DNA of 64,000 nucleotides, from NCBI RefSeq assembly GCF_003014695.1, contig NZ_PYAS01000006.1:124001-188000 (forward strand). The letters run 5' to 3'. Source of the stretch: Dyadobacter jiangsuensis (lineage in GTDB: Bacteria > Bacteroidota > Bacteroidia > Cytophagales > Spirosomataceae). How positions within the stretch are numbered: position 1 is the stretch's first letter; the number at the start of each line of letters is the position of its first letter. Below are positions 55,614 through 64,000 of the stretch, one piece after another. The position numbers and the translations under genes are program-made. A model generated the notes under the pieces. That model worked only from the letters and a program-made list of their open reading frames with translations, had not been told where the DNA came from and searched no databases.

Positions 55614-56237
55614 ATGGAAATTAAAAACTCATTCCTCAAACGCATCATCAGCTACTTCATCCGGGGGCTCGTGCTGGTGGCGCCGTTGTATGCGACCGTC
55701 CTGATTATCTGGTCGGGCGTCGAGTACCTCGACAATATCCTCCCCATTGAAGTAAATATTTCCAACCAGCAGACACTTTACCTGCCCGGCCTGGGCGTGC
55801 TGATCATCATTTTCGGCATTATCCTGCTCGGTTTCCTGTTCTCGACGATCGTCCCGCAATCGTTTTTCAAGTTCACCGAAAGCATCATGCGCCGCATTCC
55901 GCTGGTGAGCTTGATCTACTATTCCATCAAGGACCTTATTCTTGCATTTGTAGGGGACAAAAAGAAGTTTAACCAACCTGTACTGGTGACGATGTATAAA
56001 GAAACCAATATCAAAAAAATCGGTTTCATCACCCAGACAGACCTCAGTCACCTCAAAATCGCCGACCATGTGGCGGTGTATATGCCGCTCTCCTACTCGC
56101 TTTCGGGTGAGCTTTTCATAGTTCCGGCTGAGAATGTAACGCCGGTTGATGCCAAAGCCACGGATGTGATGAAGATGCTTGTGTCCGGTGGTGTATCTGT
56201 GAAGGTTTCGAAGGAAGAAACGGCTGAGGACGACTAG
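55614..56237 (+). CDS. DUF502 family membrane protein
   Basis: 207 residues from the ATG at 55614; the longer frame from 55545 adds an unlikely Cys/Arg-rich N-terminus. Two membrane helices (YFIRGLVLVAPLYATVLIIW and LGVLIIIFGIILLGFLFSTIV, split) are followed by RIPLVSLIYYSIKDL and a soluble C-terminus with VYMPLSYSLSGELFIVPAENV (split). DUF502 function is unknown. Divergent from the Ldh-family gene. Confidence 0.88.
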   Translation: MEIKNSFLKRIISYFIRGLVLVAPLYATVLIIWSGVEYLDNILPIEVNISNQQTLYLPGLGVLIIIFGIILLGFLFSTIVPQSFFKFTESIMRRIPLVSLIYYSIKDLILAFVGDKKKFNQPVLVTMYKETNIKKIGFITQTDLSHLKIADHVAVYMPLSYSLSGELFIVPAENVTPVDAKATDVMKMLVSGGVSVKVSKEETAEDD

Positions 56238-56298
56238 TTTAACCCGTTTTTAATGGGCAACAATGCAACAGTTGTGCCCGTTTAAGAGAATGATTCCC

Positions 56299-56306
56299 TA
56301 TATTTG
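56299..56306 (+). promoter_or_regulatory. -7 box upstream of the small exported protein gene
   Basis: TATATTTG is an exact TAnnTTTG match 19 bases before the ATG at 56325. The -33 region is weak. The leader would be about 12 bases. Confidence 0.5.
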
Positions 56307-56324
56307 AACCATTCTTTTAGTACT

Positions 56325-56939
56325 ATGAGACAACTCCTTCCCATTGTCGTTTTGCTGTTCCTGGGGAATATCAAAGCATGGTCGCAAGACCATTATGACC
56401 CTAAGAAAACCCTTTCCAGTGAAGAACTCTTTCTGAAACAGGGCAGCAGCAGCCGGGTAATCGCCACGCCGGGACAAAAATATCTGGTACTCGACGCCTC
56501 CCCTTTCATCGGCGGTTTCCACCGGTACCGCTTCTTTCCGGGAGATAATATCAGGTTCAGGATGAAGAACGAAACGATCCGCTTCAACGAAACGATCGCT
56601 TCCGTAGACGACTCCGCATTTACCATCGGGGTAGTGAATGAGGCCGTCGGCCGGATGGATTACCAGCGCATATTGCTCGAAGATATCCGCCTGATGAAAG
56701 TTTCCAGGAGGATACCCTTCGTTTCCCAGGCTGCTCCGTTGCTTCCGTTGGCCGGTCTGATCTTCATCGGAGCCGATTTCTTCAATAAGGGCGTCGATAA
56801 CAAACGTTACACAACCGATACCTCCACGCTCGTTATTGGCGGCTCGCTCATGGCTGCGGGGTATATTTGTTATAAATTCACATTCGCTTCCCTGAAAATC
56901 AATTCCAGGAATAAGCTGAAAGTGCTTGAAACCTATTAA
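56325..56939 (+). CDS. Exported protein of unknown function
   Basis: 204 residues from the ATG at 56325. A signal peptide ends near KAWSQ. The mature N-terminal half is soluble and beta-rich (YRFFPGDNIRFRMKNETIRF), and two hydrophobic segments near the end (SQAAPLLPLAGLIFIGADFF and LVIGGSLMAAGYICYKF) could be membrane helices or a buried hairpin. The ending LKINSRNKLKVLETY is polar. Not recognised; similar proteins seem to occur beside aroA in related genomes, but I cannot confirm that. aroA follows after 23 bases. Confidence 0.72.
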   Translation: MRQLLPIVVLLFLGNIKAWSQDHYDPKKTLSSEELFLKQGSSSRVIATPGQKYLVLDASPFIGGFHRYRFFPGDNIRFRMKNETIRFNETIASVDDSAFTIGVVNEAVGRMDYQRILLEDIRLMKVSRRIPFVSQAAPLLPLAGLIFIGADFFNKGVDNKRYTTDTSTLVIGGSLMAAGYICYKFTFASLKINSRNKLKVLETY

Positions 56940-56962
56940 TTGCGAAACACCATATCTGAAAA

Positions 56963-58198
56963 GTGAAATCCATTCTCGTTCATCCCCCCCAACAACCCAT
57001 ACGTGCTGAAATACAGCTTGCCGCATCCAAAAGTGAATGTAACCGTGCGCTGATCATCAATGCGCTTACCGGCTTCCAGTCCGAGTTGACCAACATTTCC
57101 GAAGCCCGCGACTCGCAAACCATGCTCCGCCTGCTCAATTCCGACGACGCCGTGGCGGACGTAATCGATGCAGGAACGACAATGCGCTTTCTGACGGCCT
57201 ATTTCGCGGTGACTAACCAGAAGAAAACCATGACGGGCACGCCACGCATGTGCGAACGCCCGATCGGGATCCTGGTGGATGCGCTGCGCAAGCTCGGGGC
57301 GGATATCACCTACGAAAAAGTGGAAGGCTACCCGCCGCTCCAGCTGAATGGTTTCAATTACTCGGGAAACAATGAACTGACTATGCGCGGCGACGTGAGC
57401 AGCCAGTACATTTCAGCATTGCTGATGATCGCGCCGCAGTTACCCGCTGGTCTGAAAATCAAACTCGAAGGCGAAGTTGGTTCAAGGCCCTATATTGAAA
57501 TGACTTTGAACCAGATGGCGCATTTCGGAATCGAATACATCGCCGACTGGGAACACAATGTATTGACTATCCCGCCATTCAAATACCAGCCAAAACCCTA
57601 TGCGATCGAGTCAGACTGGTCGGGTGCGAGCTACTGGTACAGCATTGTGGCTTTGGCCGAAGATGCGGAAGTCGAATTGCTGGGATTGAAGAAAAACTCA
57701 CTGCAAGGCGATAGCGCAATCGTCGACATTATGCGCCACCTGGGCGTGGAAAGTGTATTCACTGACCGCGGCGTGCTTCTGACCAAAATTCCTGCAAAAG
57801 CATCACTCGGCTGGGATTTCACCAACTGCCCTGATTTGGCGCAAACCGTCGCAGTTATTGCTGCCATTAAAAAGATCCGCTTGTCGCTTACCGGCATCGA
57901 AAGCCTCAAAATCAAGGAAACCGACCGCGTGTTTGCATTGCAGCAGGAGCTCAAAAAGCTCGGCGCTGAATTGAATGAAATTGAAAAAGACCATTTATAC
58001 GAAGTAACGACCCTTACCGACATCCCGACTGATCCGGTACCCTCTATTCACACCTACGACGACCACCGTATGGCGATGGCGTTCGCGCCCGTAGGCATGG
58101 TGAGCGACATCCTGATCGAAGAACCGGGCGTGGTCGTAAAATCCTACCCCGGCTACTGGAAAGACCTCGCGAAGGTTACCACCTGGGAAGAAGTTTAG
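56963..58198 (+). CDS. aroA: 3-phosphoshikimate 1-carboxyvinyltransferase (EPSP synthase)
   Basis: 411 residues from a GTG start. Substrate-binding motifs: AASKSECNRALII, VIDAGTTMRFLTAY, MRGDVSSQYISALLM and TYDDHRMAMAFAPVG. The enzyme adds enolpyruvate to shikimate-3-phosphate in aromatic amino acid synthesis. The usual glycine-rich N-terminal glyphosate-site loop GTAGTAMR reads DAGTTMR here, as in other Bacteroidota enzymes. Cytoplasmic. Confidence 0.95.
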   Translation: MKSILVHPPQQPIRAEIQLAASKSECNRALIINALTGFQSELTNISEARDSQTMLRLLNSDDAVADVIDAGTTMRFLTAYFAVTNQKKTMTGTPRMCERPIGILVDALRKLGADITYEKVEGYPPLQLNGFNYSGNNELTMRGDVSSQYISALLMIAPQLPAGLKIKLEGEVGSRPYIEMTLNQMAHFGIEYIADWEHNVLTIPPFKYQPKPYAIESDWSGASYWYSIVALAEDAEVELLGLKKNSLQGDSAIVDIMRHLGVESVFTDRGVLLTKIPAKASLGWDFTNCPDLAQTVAVIAAIKKIRLSLTGIESLKIKETDRVFALQQELKKLGAELNEIEKDHLYEVTTLTDIPTDPVPSIHTYDDHRMAMAFAPVGMVSDILIEEPGVVVKSYPGYWKDLAKVTTWEEV

Positions 58199-58222
58199 AA
58201 TATTCACCATTTGGAATTGTTT

Positions 58223-59818
58223 ATGGAAACTGTCTGGTCCTTCCTGGCATCAGTGCCTGTTTGGCTCTATATTATCCTGGCTATCGCTGCCATTATCGCG
58301 CTCAGGGATGTTTTACAGAAGCGGCACACCATTCAGCATAACTTTCCATTGGTAGGGCATTTCCGGTATATGATCGAGACGATCGGGCCGGAGCTGCGCC
58401 AGTACATTGTAGCCAACAACCGGGAGGAGCTGCCGTTTAACCGCCGGCAGCGCTCCTGGATTTATGCTTCTTCCAAGAAGGAGAACAACTACCAGGGCTT
58501 CGGCACCGACCAGAATATGCAGGAAGCGGGTTATGTGCTGATTAAGCCTTCCATGCTGCCTTACCGCGTGGATTCCACTCACAGCCACCACGTCAAAAAC
58601 GGCAACGATCCCCACCATTATACCATTCCGAGCGCCAAAGTCATTGGCGCGTACCACCAACGCAAGCGGCCTTACCGCCCGCGCTCGGTCGTGAACGTGA
58701 GCGCGATGAGCTACGGATCGCTTTCTGCCCGTGCAATTGAGTCACTAAACAAAGGCTCTTTCAAATTCGGCAACTACCATAATACCGGCGAGGGCGGGCT
58801 TTCGCCTTACCACAAATATGGTGCGGACGTGGTTTTCAATATGGGTACGTCCTATTTCGGCGTGCGGGATGATGAAGGGAATTTTGTCATGGAAAAGCTC
58901 GTGAAGCTGATGCAGAACAACCCTACCGTTCGGATGATTGAGCTGAAACTGTCTCAAGGCGCCAAACCCGGCAAAGGAGGCGTGCTGCCGGCCAGCAAGA
59001 TTACAGCCGAAATCGCCGAAATCCGCGGGGTACCGATCGGGAAGGATGTTGTTTCGCCTCCGTATCACAGTGCTTTCTCGAATGTGCGTGAAATGATTGA
59101 CTTCATTGAAGCCATGGCTGCCGAAACCGGCTTGCCGGTAGGCATCAAATCGGCGGTAGGTAAAACGGAAATGTGGGAAGAGCTGGCCGACCTCATGGTC
59201 GAAACCGGCAAAGGCCCCGACTTTATTACCATCGACGGCGGCGAAGGCGGTACCGGCGCTGCCCCTCCGTCATTTGCAGATCACGTGTCGCTGCCGCTCG
59301 TTTTTGCATTCAGCACAGTTTATAAAATATTCCAGAAACATAACCTCAACGACAAGATCACATTTATTGCTTCGGGCAAACTTGGCTTGCCTGCGCAGGC
59401 GGTGATGGCCTTCGCTATGGGCGCCGACATCATTAACGTGGCCCGCGAGGCAATGCTCTCAATCGGCTGCATTCAGGCGCAGAGCTGCCACACCAACCGC
59501 TGTCCTACCGGTATTGCCACGAACAACAAATGGCTGGAATCCGGTATCGACCCGACATTGAAAAGTGAGCGGTTCAATAACTACATGAAGACGCTCGCGA
59601 AGGAGATTATCGAAATCACGCATGCTTCGGGCTACGAGCATCCCTGCCAGTTTGGAATGAAAGACATCGATATTTCAATGGGAGATAACAACCGGACCAT
59701 TACTCTGGCCGATAATTATGGTTATCTCAAAACTGTCGTGCCCTTCCCCGGCATCAAAGCATTGCTCGAATGCGACCACCTCGGCGGCCGCGATATACCG
59801 GGCGAAAAAGTAGCCTAG
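58223..59818 (+). CDS. FMN-binding glutamate synthase family protein
   Basis: 531 residues from the ATG at 58223; a TTG four codons upstream is possible. An N-terminal membrane helix (VPVWLYIILAIAAIIALRDV) anchors it, which classical glutamate synthase lacks. The rest is the FMN/Fe-S domain of GltB: VVNVSAMSYGSLSARAIESL (split), FITIDGGEGGTGAAP and a cysteine cluster CIQAQSCHTNRCPTG for the 3Fe-4S centre. The glutaminase and GltD parts are missing. This stand-alone family has no clearly proven reaction; it may be a membrane-bound oxidoreductase using FMN. Confidence 0.88.
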   Translation: METVWSFLASVPVWLYIILAIAAIIALRDVLQKRHTIQHNFPLVGHFRYMIETIGPELRQYIVANNREELPFNRRQRSWIYASSKKENNYQGFGTDQNMQEAGYVLIKPSMLPYRVDSTHSHHVKNGNDPHHYTIPSAKVIGAYHQRKRPYRPRSVVNVSAMSYGSLSARAIESLNKGSFKFGNYHNTGEGGLSPYHKYGADVVFNMGTSYFGVRDDEGNFVMEKLVKLMQNNPTVRMIELKLSQGAKPGKGGVLPASKITAEIAEIRGVPIGKDVVSPPYHSAFSNVREMIDFIEAMAAETGLPVGIKSAVGKTEMWEELADLMVETGKGPDFITIDGGEGGTGAAPPSFADHVSLPLVFAFSTVYKIFQKHNLNDKITFIASGKLGLPAQAVMAFAMGADIINVAREAMLSIGCIQAQSCHTNRCPTGIATNNKWLESGIDPTLKSERFNNYMKTLAKEIIEITHASGYEHPCQFGMKDIDISMGDNNRTITLADNYGYLKTVVPFPGIKALLECDHLGGRDIPGEKVA

Positions 59819-59902
59819 CCACAGGATAACCGCCACAATTTTGCCTTTGGAGAAGTATATGGAAAAAGAAGCAATGAACGTTGCTTTCAAAAAACCGTGT
59901 CC

Positions 59903-61567
59903 ATGAAAAAAACTTTACTGCTTACCGTATTTACATTCGTTTTAGCCCAGGCTACCGCTTTCGCACAGAGTTATCCGAGATATCTGGTCCTGTTTAAGCA
60001 AAAATCCGAGGGAACTTATTCGCTTGATAAGCCTACCGAATTCCTGTCGCAGCGTGCTGTCGAGCGTCGTAAAAAACAAAATATCGCCATCACCGAAAAC
60101 GACTTGCCGGTAGAGCAAATTTATCTTTCCCTGATACGCCAGACTGGCGGAAAAATCATCTACCCGACCCGCTGGTTCAATGGGGCATTGATTGAAGCCT
60201 CCGACGCTCAGCTGGCGCAAATCAAGGCCATGCCATTTTACAAGGGCATCGAGCTAAACCTGCCGGTGGCCAATATTACTTCTAAATCACCCGGCATTGC
60301 GCGCACCGCAGCTACGCATCAAAAATTAGGCACAACCGCCGATATCGATTACGGCAAAATGAATACGCAGCTCGCGCTCATGGAAGTGGCCGATATGCAC
60401 AAAAAAGGCTTCCAGGGCGAAGGTATGCTCATTGCCATTCTCGATAATGGTTTTGCCAAAGGCGATGAAGTCCCCTATTTCAAACAGGTGCGCGATGAAA
60501 AACGCATTATCGACACCCACGATTTCGTGGCCCGCGACGGCAATATTTACAACGATGGCTTTCATGGTCTGAATGTGATGTCGACGATCGCCGGTTATCT
60601 GCCCGGCACATTGGTAGGTACCGCATTCAAAGCCTCATTTGCATTATATGTAACAGAAAACAATGCCGGTGAATCACCCTATGAGGAAATAACCTGGCTC
60701 ATGGCCGCCGAACGTGCCGATAGCCTCGGCGCGGACGTGATCAACTCTTCTCTTGGCTACACCACGTTCGACGACGAATTCGACTCGCCCGCCTACAACC
60801 ATACCTACAAGGACATGGACGGCAAAACGACAATCGTGAGCCGCGCAGCGCGTTACGCCACGCGTAAGGGCATTCTGGTGGTAAATTCGGCGGGTAATGA
60901 CGGAAACAACAGCTGGCACTATATCGGCGCGCCGGCCGATGTGGATTCGGTACTGACCGTCGGGGCGACGAACACCGATCGTAGTTACGCGTCGTTGAGT
61001 TCGGTGGGGCCTAACTCCGCCGGGGTGCAGAAACCCGATGTATCAGCGGTAGGCGCGGGAGCCGTCATAGGTGACCTCACCGGCGGCGCTTCCAGCGGTT
61101 ACGGCACTTCATTTTCAGCTCCGCAAATCGCCGGTGTTGCCGCTATTCTCTGGCAGGCATTTCCGAATCTGACAGCGCAGCAGATTATTTATGTACTAAA
61201 AAAATCAGGGCACCTGGCGGCGACACCCGACAATATGCTAGGCTATGGCGTACCTAATCTGATTAAAGCACAGGAAATCGCTCAAAATGAATTTTCCCCA
61301 CTGGGTACCGAGGGAGAGCTCCTGAGCTCCGTCATTCTTTCGCCCAATCCGGCGCAGGATGAAGTGACGCTCACCATTCCGCAAACCCTGATTGGTAAAA
61401 CAGCGCATGTAAGCGTATATGCAGCAAGCGGGGCAACCATGCATACGGCCTCAACCCGCCTTACGGGAAAGCACACCATCGCCACAGGCTATCTGGGATC
61501 CGGCCTCTACCTCGTCCGGCTCAAAGTGGACAACCAGGAAAGAACGTTGAAGTTTATAAAGCGCTAG
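59903..61567 (+). CDS. S8 family serine peptidase with T9SS sorting domain
   Basis: 554 residues from the ATG at 59903; a GTG two codons upstream is possible. Signal peptide ending near ATAFAQ, a propeptide region, then the subtilisin domain with the triad Asp181 (AILDNGF), His221 (DGFHGLNV) and Ser403 (GYGTSFSAP). The oxyanion Asn is in VVNSAGNDGNN. The C-terminal 85 residues (VILSPNPAQDEVTLTI, ending GLYLVRLKVDNQERTLKFIKR, split) are a type A T9SS sorting domain. It should be secreted and either released or bound at the surface. Its 3' end overlaps the convergent NUDIX gene by 14 bases. Confidence 0.92.
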   Translation: MKKTLLLTVFTFVLAQATAFAQSYPRYLVLFKQKSEGTYSLDKPTEFLSQRAVERRKKQNIAITENDLPVEQIYLSLIRQTGGKIIYPTRWFNGALIEASDAQLAQIKAMPFYKGIELNLPVANITSKSPGIARTAATHQKLGTTADIDYGKMNTQLALMEVADMHKKGFQGEGMLIAILDNGFAKGDEVPYFKQVRDEKRIIDTHDFVARDGNIYNDGFHGLNVMSTIAGYLPGTLVGTAFKASFALYVTENNAGESPYEEITWLMAAERADSLGADVINSSLGYTTFDDEFDSPAYNHTYKDMDGKTTIVSRAARYATRKGILVVNSAGNDGNNSWHYIGAPADVDSVLTVGATNTDRSYASLSSVGPNSAGVQKPDVSAVGAGAVIGDLTGGASSGYGTSFSAPQIAGVAAILWQAFPNLTAQQIIYVLKKSGHLAATPDNMLGYGVPNLIKAQEIAQNEFSPLGTEGELLSSVILSPNPAQDEVTLTIPQTLIGKTAHVSVYAASGATMHTASTRLTGKHTIATGYLGSGLYLVRLKVDNQERTLKFIKR

Positions 61568-62093
61568 TTTTCCGGACCATCCGCATAATCGACTCAGAGT
61601 CGTTGGAATGCTGTACCTCGGAAACAGGTACCCATTGTACGTCTTTGGATTCGCTGTTGAGCACAATCTCCTGTCCTTCCACAGCTTTGAATGCGAAGCG
61701 GATATCGTAATGGTAGTGCTCGGGTATTTCTTTGTTGGCGGGAATTACATGCACATCGACGTCGAAAATTCCGTCTTTCAATGCTTGCAGGTCGGAAATA
61801 CCGGTTTCTTCCATTACCTCTTTCATTGCTACTTCGCGCACGTCGGGATCACCATCGCAATGGCCGCCCGGCTGAAACCAGCGGTCGAGCTTACGGTGAT
61901 GCATCAGAAGTACCGCGTCTTTTCCCGGCGAGAGCACCCAGCCGGAAGCCGTAATGTGCCCGATCAGCAGGCTGCGTTCGAAACACTCGGGATGCTGTTT
62001 CACAAAATCGACCGTATCATGATGCATTTCAGCCTCTAAGCCCTGCTCCGGTTCGTATGATGCGAGCAATGCGAGCAAACTGTCCCTTTTCAT
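61554..62093 (-). CDS. NUDIX hydrolase
   Basis: 179 residues. The Nudix box reads GGHCDGDPDVREVAMKEVMEETG, keeping the EExG metal-binding end but with Pro at the first Glu position and Lys in place of the Arg, which is seen in the GGH-D-D subgroup. The substrate (a nucleoside diphosphate linked to another moiety) cannot be deduced. Cytoplasmic. Convergent with the subtilase gene, overlapping by 14 bases. Confidence 0.88.
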   Translation of the reverse strand: MKRDSLLALLASYEPEQGLEAEMHHDTVDFVKQHPECFERSLLIGHITASGWVLSPGKDAVLLMHHRKLDRWFQPGGHCDGDPDVREVAMKEVMEETGISDLQALKDGIFDVDVHVIPANKEIPEHYHYDIRFAFKAVEGQEIVLNSESKDVQWVPVSEVQHSNDSESIMRMVRKTSAL

Positions 62094-62169
62094 TTAGACT
62101 ATCTGGTTTTTTCGTTCTAATTTCACCACAAGTTTAACAACTGAAAGCAATAAACCACCTTATTCGAAA

Positions 62170-63075
62170 ATGAAAAAGTATCTATTATCCATGTCCCTCG
62201 CTGCCCTGCTGGCAACCAGTGCAATGGCACAGCGCGTGCCGGCTCCGAGCCCCGCAGCCACAGTAATGCAAACCGTAGGTGTAACCGATTTCACCGTCAA
62301 ATATTCCCGTCCGTTCCTCAAAGGCCGTAAGGTATTCGCCGATGGCTCGGCGCTCGCTCCGTATGACCAGATCTGGCGCACCGGTGCCAACATGGCAACC
62401 GTTTTCGAAGCAAGTACCGAGTTCACATTCGGCGGCAAAAAGGTACCGGCAGGCAAATACGCATTGTTTTCGATTCCGAATGGTGCAGCCTGGACGGTTA
62501 TTCTGAACAAAGACTACAACCAGGGCGGCAGCGACACCTATAAAGAATCGGAGGATGTTGCGCGTACTATGGTAGTACCTACTTCGAGTGAGTTCAACGA
62601 AGCATTCAAAATCGAAATCGAGCCCGTAACCGACAGCACGGCATTCCTGAACCTGTCGTGGTCGTCCGTAAATATCCCCGTTCCTCTTGCGGTCAATACC
62701 GAGTCGCTCACCATGACAGCGCTGAACAAAGCCGTAGCCGAGAAACCCGAGGATGTAGCCACATTGCAAAGCACGGCCGCTTACATGCTTTCAAAAGGCA
62801 AAGATTTGCAGGTAGCATTGTCATTGGCCGACAAGGCGATCGGCTTGAAAGAATCGTTCGGTGCATTGTGGACCAAAGCGCAGATTTTGAACAAACTGGG
62901 CAAAACCGCCGAAGCAATTCCCGTAGCACAAAGAGCATTGACAGTAGGCGCAGCAGCTCCCGACGGCGCTTACAACTTCTACAAGCCGCAAGTTGAAAAA
63001 GCCATTGCCGAAATGCAAGCCAAAGCCGCACCGGTAAAAGAAGCGGTTTCAACCGTTAAAAAGAAGAAGAAATAA
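62170..63075 (+). CDS. DUF2911 domain-containing exported protein
   Basis: 301 residues. A signal peptide is cleaved near SAMAQ. The DUF2911 domain follows (VTDFTVKYSRPFLKGRKVF, YDQIWRTGANMATVFEAS, PAGKYALFSIPNG, NLSWSSVNIPVPL). The C-terminal third is helical with a TPR-like pattern (ALSLADKAIGLKESFGALWTKAQILNKLGKTAEAI, split). The tail ends in KKKKK. The family is common in Bacteroidota and its function is unknown. Confidence 0.9.
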   Translation: MKKYLLSMSLAALLATSAMAQRVPAPSPAATVMQTVGVTDFTVKYSRPFLKGRKVFADGSALAPYDQIWRTGANMATVFEASTEFTFGGKKVPAGKYALFSIPNGAAWTVILNKDYNQGGSDTYKESEDVARTMVVPTSSEFNEAFKIEIEPVTDSTAFLNLSWSSVNIPVPLAVNTESLTMTALNKAVAEKPEDVATLQSTAAYMLSKGKDLQVALSLADKAIGLKESFGALWTKAQILNKLGKTAEAIPVAQRALTVGAAAPDGAYNFYKPQVEKAIAEMQAKAAPVKEAVSTVKKKKK

Positions 63076-63082
63076 TTAGACT

Positions 63083-63158
63083 GTCAGCCTGAGCGGAGTC
63101 GAAGGCCGGTACGGTACCGCGCTTCGACCGCCGGGCGGCCCCGTCCGCTCAGCGTGAC
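63083..63158. repeat. Dispersed REP-like palindrome, copy 2 (right arm interrupted)
   Basis: The left arm GTCAGCCTGAG + CGGAGTCGAAG (63083-63104) matches copy 1. The right arm is CTTCGACC (63122-63129) plus TCCGCTCAGCGTGAC (63144-63158), interrupted by a GC-rich stretch of about 14 bases. It lies between the DUF2911 gene and the convergent TRIC-type gene. Confidence 0.75.
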
Positions 63159-63190
63159 ATTTTAGCCGCATTTGATACAGCCTTACCTTT

Positions 63191-63799
63191 TTATCTGAAA
63201 AAGCGGGGAACGCTCCATCCATTGCGCACTGCCAGAATGCGGATCACGATGATTACCATCGCCGACAAAATGAATGTGGTATTCCGCTCCACACCGAATC
63301 TGTCGAGGATCAGGTACACGCACGCGCCCGTAAAGCACGCGGTCGCGTACACTTCCTTCCGGTAAATGATCGGGATTTCGTTTGTCATTACATCCCGGAT
63401 CACCCCGCCCATAGTGGCCGTAAAAACGCCCATGATCACCGCAATCTCCGGCCTTACGCCCAAATTCAAGGCCTTTTCGGTCCCTACCAACGTAAAAAGT
63501 GCAATTCCGAAAGTATCGAACAGGAACAGCGTTTTCCGCAGCCTGAGCAGGAATTTGTAAAAAATAAATGTGACAATAATACCCAGGATAATGGCGTGGA
63601 TGATCGTGATATCACTGATCCACACCAGCGGGTAACTGTCCAGCAGCACATCGCGCAGCGTACCGCCACCGATGGAAGAAATAAAGGCTGTGAAGCTCGC
63701 ACCAAACCAATCCTGGTGCTTCTGATCCTTCACAGCCAATGCGCCGGAAATCGCGAATGCGAACGTCCCGACGATCTCTAATATGTATTGAATGCTCAT
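63191..63799 (-). CDS. Trimeric intracellular cation channel (TRIC) / UPF0126 family protein
   Basis: 202 residues with about seven membrane helices in two repeats. Each repeat has the glycine motif: IGGGTLRDVLLDSYPLVWI in the first and MGGVIRDVMTNEIPII in the second. Prokaryotic TRIC homologues form potassium-permeable trimers. The thyA stop is 13 bases upstream, so the two may be co-transcribed. Confidence 0.9.
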   Translation of the reverse strand: MSIQYILEIVGTFAFAISGALAVKDQKHQDWFGASFTAFISSIGGGTLRDVLLDSYPLVWISDITIIHAIILGIIVTFIFYKFLLRLRKTLFLFDTFGIALFTLVGTEKALNLGVRPEIAVIMGVFTATMGGVIRDVMTNEIPIIYRKEVYATACFTGACVYLILDRFGVERNTTFILSAMVIIVIRILAVRNGWSVPRFFR

Positions 63800-63812
63800 C
63801 CCGCGACGAATA

Positions 63813-64000
63813 TTACACCGCTACCGGGGCCTTGATACCCGGCCAAGGGTTGTAGTTCCGAAGTTCGAAATCCTCGAAACGGAAATCCAGCACATTCCTC
63901 ACCTCCGGATTCAAAATCATTTGTGGTAATTCGCGCGGCTCGCGACTGAGTTGCGTTTCTACCTGTTCCAAATGGTTGAGGTAAATATGCGTATCACCGC
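63813..64000 (-). CDS. thyA: Thymidylate synthase (C-terminal part, start outside window)
   Basis: The minus strand from 64000 reads [17 protein letters not shown] to the end [15 protein letters not shown] and stops at 63815-63813. GDTHIYLNH is the dUMP-binding motif near the C-terminus of ThyA and IKAPVAV is its conserved last peptide. Only about 62 residues are in the window. ThyA methylates dUMP to dTMP with methylenetetrahydrofolate. Confidence 0.93.
   Translation of the reverse strand, partial: GDTHIYLNHLEQVETQLSREPRELPQMILNPEVRNVLDFRFEDFELRNYNPWPGIKAPVAV

Overview
The window is from a Bacteroidota chromosome, most likely a cytophagalean close to Dyadobacter/Spirosoma. Evidence read from the sequence: type IX secretion (T9SS) cargo with C-terminal sorting domains, the T9SS regulator PorX, a SprE/PorW-like lipoprotein, several exact TAnnTTTG -7 promoter boxes of the Bacteroidota sigma factor, poor Shine-Dalgarno signals and roughly even base composition. 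The species assignment is inference. Gene density is very high, no gap exceeds about 290 bases, and there are no tRNA, rRNA, IS or CRISPR elements.

Layout. 1-6525 (+): sugar-oxidation block with two Gfo/Idh/MocA oxidoreductases (the first cut by the window edge), a TIM-barrel isomerase/epimerase and a 1135-residue exported ThuA / sugar dehydrogenase / PKD / cytochrome c fusion. A striking inverted array of decamers lies at 1810-1960. 6604-13514 (-): four tandem paralogous surface fibres (YadA-like head repeats, S74 intramolecular chaperone, coiled coil, T9SS sorting domain). 13741-16540 (-): tight operon of DUF4905, LysM/RlpA-like, small membrane protein and DUF2400. 16586-19058 (+): kdsB and porX. 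19125-20813 (-): ftsE, small transaldolase/fsa and SRP RNA. 20908-26416: TPR lipoprotein, TMEM220, birA (-), rsfS, ftsH, aldose epimerase.

26357-29186 (-) is a four-gene lasso-peptide-like tailoring cassette (PqqD, B2 protease, HPr-kinase-like, nucleotidyltransferase) with no visible precursor or cyclase. 29249-31855 (-) is an aldehyde dehydrogenase/saccharopine dehydrogenase pair that looks like lysine degradation. 31968-40721: HI0933-type flavoprotein, then uvrC, glycerate kinase, PBP1A and a SprE/PorW-like lipoprotein on the minus strand. 40849-44092 (+): ATP synthase genes atpZ, a small membrane protein, atpB, E, F and H; the operon stops there, without atpA/G. 44152-55532 (-): sugar isomerase, alpha/beta hydrolase, clpC, WbqC, TsaC-like, glycosyltransferase, YihY, thioesterase, mltG and an Ldh-family dehydrogenase. 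55614-61567 (+): DUF502, a small exported protein, aroA, FMN glutamate-synthase-like protein and a subtilase with T9SS signal. 61554-64000: NUDIX (-), DUF2911 (+), TRIC-type channel (-) and the 3' end of thyA (-).

The recurring theme is T9SS: regulator PorX, SprE/PorW-like lipoprotein and five clear cargo proteins (four fibres, one subtilase). The most unusual features are the fibre array with its odd domain order, the cyclase-less lasso-type cassette and the decamer inverted array.
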